Of a stretch of 64,000 nt of DNA, positions 59,693-64,000 are shown piece by piece. Under the pieces are notes generated by a model that was given only the letters and a program-made list of their open reading frames with translations, ran no database searches and was not told the DNA's origin. Source of the DNA: a virus; the IMG/VR virus record IMGVR_UViG_3300018080_000149, positions 23,401-87,400 of that record. One strand, 5' to 3'. The position numbers and the translations under genes are program-made. Numbering within the stretch: position 1 is the first letter of the stretch; the number at the start of each line of letters is the position of its first letter.

Positions 59693-59842
59693 TTAGCTTG
59701 ACGAACTCCTATGTGGTGCCTCGGATGGGTACGATCCCACCTTACGCCCTTTCGGGCCGAGGCTATTCTCTGTAACTTCCAACCAGCCTTGTAGATTGTT
59801 CTTCGCCGTTTGTTGCTTCTTTTTCTTGATTCTGATCTTCAT
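59693..59842 (-). CDS. 49-residue basic peptide
   Basis: AGGAGA precedes the ATG. MKIRIKKKKQQTAK is another instance of the Lys/Ile leader. The C-terminal half is encoded by a tRNA-like element (59714-59763), so the peptide might be incidental. Confidence 0.35.
   Translation of the reverse strand: MKIRIKKKKQQTAKNNLQGWLEVTENSLGPKGRKVGSYPSEAPHRSSSS
59714..59763 (-). ncRNA. tRNA-like mini-element 1
   Basis: GCCTCGG and CGAGGC close the structure; inside are hairpin CCC-GAAA-GGG and a T-arm-like hairpin with loop ATCGTA. A CCA-like ACCA follows the stem. There is no anticodon arm. Confidence 0.5.
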
Positions 59843-59858
59843 AAAGTCTCCTTTTAGG

Positions 59859-59906
59859 GCTCCGGGGGTAGGTCTGAACCTACCTCACACCCTTTCGGGC
59901 CGGAGC
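59859..59906 (-). ncRNA. tRNA-like mini-element 2
   Basis: Closing stem GCTCCGG/CCGGAGC (7 bp), hairpin CCC-GAAA-GGG, then arm GGTAGG-TTCAGA-CCTACC. Nearly the same plan as element 1. It ends 5 bases before the AGGAGA of the 49-residue gene. Confidence 0.55.
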
Positions 59907-59914
59907 AAGAGATC

Positions 59915-60142
59915 TCAAAAGTTCATAGCCGACATTTCGATAACGTCAGCTTCCACCGACGAATGCTCTATCAGACGCCCAGCGTATCCGACCTCTGTCA
60001 GCGACTTGGCTTTCACCATAGCCTCTGTGAGAGACACGGCTTCGACATAAAAAGTCGGTAGTACCTCCGTGACATGACTTTTTGTGCCATCACTCTCGTT
60101 TACAAGGTACGACGTCCTAACCGGACAAACACGATACAGCAT
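59915..60142 (-). CDS. Small hypothetical protein
   Basis: 75 residues, AGGAGG six bases before the ATG, start in a TGATG overlap. Alternating beta/alpha (PTFYVEAVSLTEAMVKAKSL). It resembles small phage proteins of unknown function that adapt sequence repeats. No family recognised. Confidence 0.5.
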   Translation of the reverse strand: MLYRVCPVRTSYLVNESDGTKSHVTEVLPTFYVEAVSLTEAMVKAKSLTEVGYAGRLIEHSSVEADVIEMSAMNF

Positions 60143-60486
60143 CAACGTCCTCCTGTAAGCTCTCGTCTGACACCTTCCAGCGTCAGCGCGTCCATAGTTT
60201 GCCCCTCGACAAACTCGTCAGGGCCGGTCTCGTCATTCCGGTAGACTTCGAGTGTGCCACACTTGAGAAGCTCTCTGGCGTCAGGCCCCTTGAAGGTCTC
60301 AAGGGTCTCAGTGCTGCCCTTTTCATACACACTGACTTCGACGAAGCCGCAAAGGTAACAGAACCCTCGCTCATCTCCGTCGGAGTCTGTCCAGTAGATC
60401 TCGGCATCACCGAAAGCGTGATCCCGGACCTCAAGGCGCTTACAGCGTTCCAGAACTTTCTTTGCCTCTTCCAATTCCAAGGTCAT
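60142..60486 (-). CDS. Hypothetical protein
   Basis: 114 residues, acidic. CYLCG and a few other Cys near residues 43-46 might bind metal. Follows tRNA-like element 3 and an AAGGGGG ribosome site. Function unknown. Confidence 0.5.
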   Translation of the reverse strand: MTLELEEAKKVLERCKRLEVRDHAFGDAEIYWTDSDGDERGFCYLCGFVEVSVYEKGSTETLETFKGPDARELLKCGTLEVYRNDETGPDEFVEGQTMDALTLEGVRRELTGGR

Positions 60487-60507
60487 AATGACCCCCTTTC
60501 ACACAGC

Positions 60508-60613
60508 GACCACGGCTGGAATCGAACCAGCTATAGCGTGCCGAGCCGAGATGGCTGGCTTGGTCCTCGACACACCTTACCAAAACCCCAGGGGAGATGC
60601 CTGGGTCGTGGTC
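60508..60613 (-). ncRNA. tRNA-like element 3
   Basis: GACCACG and CGTGGTC (7 bp) close 106 bases. A canonical T-arm GCTGG-TTCGATT-CCAGC lies next to the 3' side, and a CCCAGG...CCTGGG hairpin lies near the 5' side. A shorter fold (60508-60565) also closes with GACCA/TGGTC. The middle does not form a normal anticodon arm. Confidence 0.5.
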
Positions 60614-60639
60614 AGTGGCCCGATAACGGGCCGTTAGGC

Positions 60640-60840
60640 TTACAACAGATCGCTTACACCGACACACAAGTAACAAACACGGCTGTCAAACCAGCACAAG
60701 TAACAAACACGGCTGTCAAACCAGTATCGTGCGTCTGGGAGACTATCCTCCCATGTCAACATCTCGATGTCTGCCAACATCTTCTGGAACAACGTAGTAG
60801 CGTCTCCGGTATACCATGTGTGGCTATGCTGCTCACCCAT
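60640..60840 (-). CDS. Small Cys-rich protein with repeated unit
   Basis: 66 residues; GAGGAG precedes the ATG by 8 bases. The C-terminal half contains WFDSRVCYLC twice, encoded by a perfect 30-bp tandem repeat (60665-60724). Function unknown. Confidence 0.48.
   Translation of the reverse strand: MGEQHSHTWYTGDATTLFQKMLADIEMLTWEDSLPDARYWFDSRVCYLCWFDSRVCYLCVGVSDLL
60665..60724. repeat. Perfect 30-bp tandem repeat, two copies
   Basis: Copies at 60665-60694 and 60695-60724 are identical. The unit is a multiple of three, so the frame is kept. Confidence 0.9.
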
Positions 60841-61141
60841 TGACAAACTCCTCTGTTCCATCTACTGGTTGTAGAAGCTCCCCACACTCAGGACACCTAT
60901 CAGAGGTGCTGAGAACAACAGCCTCACACTCGGGACAAACCCAGTCGTAGCCCAAATCGCCTTGATCATCGCGTTTCAACTTTATGACAAGTGCCATATT
61001 GTTGAGTTGTGGCGTAGACATCTTGGCGAGCCCCTCTCTGATGTAAGCCATAAACCCAGTCTGGGTCTCATATGGCGTGCCATCAGCCAGGTAATCGGCT
61101 ATGTAACAAATCAAGGTATGTTTCTTACCGAGTGACTTCAT
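60833..61141 (-). CDS. Zinc-ribbon protein
   Basis: 102 residues. C-terminal rubredoxin-like ribbon CPECEAVV...CPECGELL (residues 69-87). N-terminal domain alpha/beta. The ribbon suggests a nucleic-acid or protein adaptor. Overlaps both neighbours. Confidence 0.55.
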   Translation of the reverse strand: MKSLGKKHTLICYIADYLADGTPYETQTGFMAYIREGLAKMSTPQLNNMALVIKLKRDDQGDLGYDWVCPECEAVVLSTSDRCPECGELLQPVDGTEEFVNG

Positions 61142-61518
61142 GCCGCTACCTCCTCTTCCGTACCGTGTTCGAGCTTGTTGGCCTCGATGAAGAATTGCGT
61201 AGCTCTCAGTCTCAGCTTAGCCCTATGAAGGGCCAGCGAGATCTCAGGACACAACATCACCGAATGCGTCGAAACCTTGTCGATCTCGAAGCCGTCGAGA
61301 ACGAGTCGGATGGTATCGTAGCCGATCCCAGCTTGCCTCATTCTCCAAGCCAACACGACTTGGAAGACTTGTTCCATCCCTACGATGTAGGGGCTGCCCT
61401 TACTGGGGTTCTCCCGAATATCGTCGAGGACCAGTTGGTATACCAACCCTCGTGCCCATCCTGGGGTCACACCCATGACAGCGGCTAGTGTTGTAAGCCT
61501 TACTTCGTACAGTTTCAT
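61138..61518 (-). CDS. Putative small DNA-binding protein
   Basis: 126 residues from ATG 61518 with GAGGAGA upstream, after tRNA-like element 4. LTTLAAVMGVTPGWARGLV near the N-terminus looks like a MerR-type HTH, followed by helices (FQVVLAWRMRQAGIGYDTIR). It may be a regulator. Family uncertain. Confidence 0.48.
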   Translation of the reverse strand: MKLYEVRLTTLAAVMGVTPGWARGLVYQLVLDDIRENPSKGSPYIVGMEQVFQVVLAWRMRQAGIGYDTIRLVLDGFEIDKVSTHSVMLCPEISLALHRAKLRLRATQFFIEANKLEHGTEEEVAA

Positions 61519-61543
61519 GTGCTTTCTCCTCTCTTTCACACGG

Positions 61544-61586
61544 AGCCCCTCCGGGAGTCGAACCCGGAAAGAAGACCATCGGGGCT
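61544..61586 (-). ncRNA. tRNA-like mini-element 4
   Basis: AGCCCC/GGGGCT closes a linker and a canonical T-arm CCGGG-TTCGACT-CCCGG. Only 43 bases; no D or anticodon arm. It precedes the GAGGAG ribosome site of the next gene. Confidence 0.58.
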
Positions 61587-61591
61587 TACTT

Positions 61592-61606
61592 GATCTGATG
61601 CCGATC
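61592..61606. repeat. GATC palindrome at gene end
   Basis: GATCTGATGCCGATC. Its outer bases overlap the TGA stop of the upstream gene, between that stop and tRNA-like element 4. Confidence 0.65.
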
Positions 61607-61805
61607 ACTTCTCGACTAGGTGGAGTTTCTTCGGGGGCGGGTCGTACTGAACTTGGATGCTTTGGGCGTTCTTGACTATCTTGACAATGTCCTCGTGGAT
61701 GTCTGATACCCAGTTAGGGTGCGCGTCGTCAACAAGCCAACATAACTCTTCCCAATTCTCCTCACTCAGGATAACGACCCGCCTTTTACCTTCCCATGCG
61801 CCCAC
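61605..61805 (-). CDS. Small hypothetical protein
   Basis: 66 residues from a GTG five bases after GGAGG, inside the helicase C-terminus. Compact (RRVVILSEENWEELCWLVDD). Function unknown. Confidence 0.48.
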   Translation of the reverse strand: MGAWEGKRRVVILSEENWEELCWLVDDAHPNWVSDIHEDIVKIVKNAQSIQVQYDPPPKKLHLVEK

Positions 61806-63366
61806 TCGTACCTCCAATCTCTGAGAACAGGACAGACCCGTCCCCAGCGTATCGTAACTCGCCCATATTGAGCGTTTTGCCTTCAGCTCGTGGCCACTCC
61901 AGGGCCGGAGGGGCCTTGACCCCTATTAGCTCCCCGCGTCGATTCACGAGCCCTATTTGGACGAGTTTTTCCATTGCGTCAGCGAGCGAGTCAGTCGCCA
62001 GGACAGCGAGCCCCTCTCGGCGATAGGTTCGAGACCTATCGCGCGAATGCTGTAGGAGCGTGTCGTGGTGGCCGTCTATCATATCCCAATACACAAACTG
62101 GTCTTTGCCAGAGACCTCGGACGCCCTCATAGGGCGACCCATTTTCTGCATGGATGTGATGACAGCTTTGTAACCCGCCGCGTTCACGGCTGAGCGAATT
62201 TCTGGGATGTCGATGCCTTTGTTGAACACGCGACTAGCTAGTAAGACATCTAGCTCGCCCCTGTTCAATTTCCCGGCCAACTTCATCCGATCTGTGCCGC
62301 TGTGGGCTCCATAGACGATCTCCACATTGAATCCTTCCTGTTGGAGCGCGTCCAACAGAGCGAATCCATGCCGCTTCCTCTCGAAGAAAACCAGCGTAGG
62401 TTTTGGAGTCACCTTACAGATGCGTATTATAGCTCTGTTTCGCGCCTCCTCCCGTACAATGGCTTGTTCGTACAGAATGTGCCACTTCATAGGCTCATCC
62501 CCGAGGAATGTCGCCCCAGGATAGCGATAGAATATGACCATGGCTTTTGCCAATCGACCTAGCTCTACGAGCTGATCGATCTTGGCCTTGTACCTCACAG
62601 GCCCGAGGGCTCCGACCACGTATGCGTCTTTTTTGTCTGACCTCCCCGTGGGGGTGGCTGACAAGCCGATTCGGTACACCGCTTTCGGTATGCTAATTAT
62701 CGTCTTGTAATACGACTTAGCCGCCGCGATGTGACACTCATCGACAATGACACAACCAACACGCTTGAGATATGCTTTGACCATCTCATCGCTCCGTTGT
62801 AGTCGTGAGCGAATCGACTGTAACATAGCGACAGTAAACTGCCCTATGAACACAGTGTTATCGCCTATCAACCCAGCGGGGCGACCTGTGATCTTGTACC
62901 ATCGGTCCATGGCTTGTTTTGCCAAACCTTTTTCGTCGACCAACCATAGAGTCTTTGTGTTCACCCGACACGCGATAGCGATTCCTATCTCGGTCTTTCC
63001 TGCCCCAGTCGGTAGCTTGATAATACCATTCCTCTTTTCGAGGATGGTGTCAACAGCCTCTCGCTGGAACTTGAATAGGTGCTGACAACTCTTTGGTAAC
63101 GGCTTGATCGGTTTTGGATCAGGCCGATTGTCGACTACTTGTAGTTGCTGGCCTATAGCCATGGCCTTCCGCCGGACAACGTGTAGTAATCCGGCTGGAA
63201 ACCTCATGCGCTTTTTGTCGAATAGCCTCAGTCTGTGGAAGTATATTCTACCTCTCACATAGGACTGCGTCGAGATTGAGAGAGCGTCATGGAGCCACTT
63301 GACTTCGTTTGGTGAAGTTGCTTTCGCGACCCAACACCAAACCGGAGTCTGTGTTATATGTAACAT
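61786..63366 (-). CDS. Superfamily II helicase, UvsW-like
   Basis: 526 residues. PTGAGKT (119-125), DECH (210-213), SATP (237-240), LVFFERKRHG, and QKMGRPMR motif VI are in order. The N-terminal 95 residues resemble the UvsW accessory domain. UvsW-type enzymes unwind R-loops and branched DNA and steer replication mode. Promoter P5 and a GGGG ribosome site lie upstream. Confidence 0.88.
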   Translation of the reverse strand: MLHITQTPVWCWVAKATSPNEVKWLHDALSISTQSYVRGRIYFHRLRLFDKKRMRFPAGLLHVVRRKAMAIGQQLQVVDNRPDPKPIKPLPKSCQHLFKFQREAVDTILEKRNGIIKLPTGAGKTEIGIAIACRVNTKTLWLVDEKGLAKQAMDRWYKITGRPAGLIGDNTVFIGQFTVAMLQSIRSRLQRSDEMVKAYLKRVGCVIVDECHIAAAKSYYKTIISIPKAVYRIGLSATPTGRSDKKDAYVVGALGPVRYKAKIDQLVELGRLAKAMVIFYRYPGATFLGDEPMKWHILYEQAIVREEARNRAIIRICKVTPKPTLVFFERKRHGFALLDALQQEGFNVEIVYGAHSGTDRMKLAGKLNRGELDVLLASRVFNKGIDIPEIRSAVNAAGYKAVITSMQKMGRPMRASEVSGKDQFVYWDMIDGHHDTLLQHSRDRSRTYRREGLAVLATDSLADAMEKLVQIGLVNRRGELIGVKAPPALEWPRAEGKTLNMGELRYAGDGSVLFSEIGGTSGRMGR

Positions 63367-63388
63367 ACTGGCCCCTTTCTAGCTCCTT

Positions 63389-63418
63389 TACATATCCCGT
63401 CGAGCCCGTCTCACGAAT
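63389..63418 (-). promoter_or_regulatory. Promoter P5 (18-base spacer family)
   Basis: Minus strand: AAAAAAG A-tract, ATTCGTGAG, then TATGTA after 18 bases. It lies about 25 bases before the helicase gene. Confidence 0.66.
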
Positions 63419-63471
63419 CTTTTTTGGGAAAGTTTTTGGTGAAATGGAGTGCCCACAACGAAGAAATAGTG

Positions 63472-63499
63472 GGGCCGGGCCACAAAAGGCCCGGCCCCG
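63472..63499 (-). terminator. GC-rich hairpin, probable terminator
   Basis: GGGGCCGGGCC pairs with GGCCCGGCCCC,11 bp, 6-base loop. The following minus-strand bases (ACTATTTCTTCG) are only weakly U-rich. It separates the upstream transcript from P5. Confidence 0.6.
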
Positions 63500-63598
63500 A
63501 AAGACACATCTCACTTCACTTGCCGTAATACTCACAGTGATACTTCTTCTTGGAGTGTGCTCTTTCATAATAATCATCTATCTCTCCTTTTCACCTAG

Positions 63599-63646
63599 CC
63601 CCCGAGGGAGGAATCGAACCTCCCAGAAATGCCACCTGGACGGGGG
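63599..63646 (-). ncRNA. tRNA-like mini-element 5
   Basis: CCCCCG/CGGGGG closes a 16-base linker and canonical T-arm GGAGG-TTCGATT-CCTCC. It starts 7 bases after the stop of the upstream gene, so no full tRNA fits. An AAAAGGAGA follows. Confidence 0.6.
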
Positions 63647-63653
63647 TTTTGAG

Positions 63654-63956
63654 TTACACGTTGCCGACAACGAACCCGTCGGAGCCGTCGTCACTAACGA
63701 CCATACCGTCGAAGAACTCGGCCACGACCTTGCCGTTCGAGACATACCACGTCTTGTCTTCCTGGTAGACAGACAAATGGTCGAGGTACTGGTTCATGCA
63801 GCGCTTGGTCGTCACTGACCGCCAGCCACAGGAATCCAGTACCACACGACCCGACGAAAGGAACCGAATGATGTCGTTGCCGTGGAGGCTGACGACGTAG
63901 CTCCCGTCGGAGTAGTGTATCTCCTTAGTGTTCTTCCATTGCGTACTCTTGACCAT
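63654..63956 (-). CDS. Hypothetical protein
   Basis: 100 residues, AAAGGAGG seven bases before the ATG. Beta-rich (EIHYSDGSYVVSLHGNDIIRF, TWYVSNGKVVAEFFDGMVV). Function unknown; the ribosome site follows tRNA-like element 6. Confidence 0.55.
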   Translation of the reverse strand: MVKSTQWKNTKEIHYSDGSYVVSLHGNDIIRFLSSGRVVLDSCGWRSVTTKRCMNQYLDHLSVYQEDKTWYVSNGKVVAEFFDGMVVSDDGSDGFVVGNV

Positions 63957-63973
63957 TTCTGGCCTCCTTTCAC

Positions 63974-64000
63974 TGGACCATGGGGCGGGAATCGAACCCG
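63974..64000 (-). ncRNA. tRNA-like element 6 (cut by window edge)
   Basis: The 3' part shows T-arm TTCGATT with stem GCGGG/CCCGC, an acceptor-like CCCATGG and a TCCA end, then AAAGGAGG. The rest lies beyond the edge, so a full tRNA cannot be excluded here. Confidence 0.5.

Larger units (their letters stand above)
3714..63120. repeat. Dispersed GATC-N7-GATC palindrome family
   Basis: Forty exact copies read by eye. First bases: 3714, 4560, 6212, 7759, 9175, 11288, 12563, 12737, 14651, 15443, 17407, 17611, 19515, 19914, 20352, 21693, 24968, 25642, 26732, 28856, 30188, 31478, 32306, 33653, 34220, 34745, 40620, 43277, 44680, 46886, 48917, 50815, 52933, 53523, 54540, 55619, 57317, 59582, 61592, 63106. 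One-base-off copies fill the larger gaps: 1917, 23119, 34165, 36000, 37682, 38753, 42969, 45492, 52341. Best form TGATCTGAWTCAGATCA. Steps between neighbours average about 1.3 kb and never exceed about 2.3 kb. Confidence 0.85.

Noticed and set aside
60440-60676. 78-codon minus-strand frame
   Set aside because: It lies over tRNA-like element 3 and overlaps two better genes.
63287-63577. 96-codon minus-strand frame before the helicase
   Set aside because: It crosses the GC-rich hairpin and promoter P5 and overlaps the helicase start; composition is not protein-like.
59714-64000. Ordinary tRNA genes
   Set aside because: T-arms look canonical, but stop codons lie too close to leave room for D and anticodon arms, except for the element cut by the right edge.
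1-64000. CRISPR array, insertion sequence or integrase
   Set aside because: No regular repeat-spacer array, transposase or integrase motif was seen; the GATC palindromes are far apart and have no uniform spacers.

Overview
The window reads as one continuous segment of a large double-stranded DNA tailed phage (Caudoviricetes). Every gene I accept lies on the minus strand, so transcription runs from high to low coordinates. A long tail-sheath-like protein at the left edge suggests a contractile tail (myovirus). A signal-peptide lytic transglycosylase and small lipobox proteins hint at a Gram-negative host, but I cannot name the host. Genes are tightly packed, with many ATGA/TGATG overlaps, and no gap between accepted genes exceeds about 300 bases. 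The largest gaps (34.1-34.3, 49.4-49.7, 59.5-59.7, 60.5-60.6 and 63.4-63.65 kb) all hold regulatory structures.

Layout from left to right. 0-9.7 kb: tail sheath (cut by the edge), neck/connector proteins, major capsid protein, scaffold-like protein and prohead protease. 9.7-17.5 kb: a 1884-residue probable virion protein, an S66 (LD-carboxypeptidase/MccF) family protein and a minor head protein. 17.6-20.1 kb: a coupled cassette of two QueC-type ATPases and a lysine-2,3-aminomutase-like radical SAM enzyme. 20.1-26.7 kb: a 987-residue basic protein, portal and large terminase. 26.7-37.2 kb: small accessory genes, including a caspase-fold candidate, a permuted NlpC/P60 protein, a zincin candidate, ThyX, a lytic transglycosylase, a MazG-like enzyme, a holin candidate and many Cys-rich mini-proteins. 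37.3-44.5 kb: FolE2, QueE, QueD and a DpdA-type transglycosylase, interleaved with an HTH protein, a ParB-like protein, structural proteins and a RuvC-like resolvase. 45-63.4 kb: replication and recombination (gp46/gp47-like nuclease, RecA, MT-A70 methylase, ParB, SSB-like protein, UDG-PolA fusion, primase, DnaB-type helicase, UvsW-like helicase).

The modification genes form a complete route from GTP to preQ0 (FolE2, QueD, QueE, QueC) plus the enzyme that puts the base into DNA (DpdA). No QueF was found. The second QueC and the aminomutase-like radical SAM enzyme have no assigned place in known 7-deazaguanine pathways and are the best candidates for an undescribed DNA hypermodification. The MT-A70 methylase could add a second, adenine mark.

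Three layers of non-coding organisation stand out. (1) About 40 copies of a GATC-N7-GATC palindrome (best form TGATCTGAWTCAGATCA) are spread nearly evenly over the window, in genes and at gene junctions. The phage encodes a KorB/Noc-like ParB protein that could read them. (2) Six promoters share TTTCGTGAG and TAGGTA/TATGTA boxes with an exact 18-base spacer. (3) In the last 4.3 kb, six short tRNA-like elements (acceptor stem plus T-arm, no anticodon arm) sit in gaps just upstream of Shine-Dalgarno sites.
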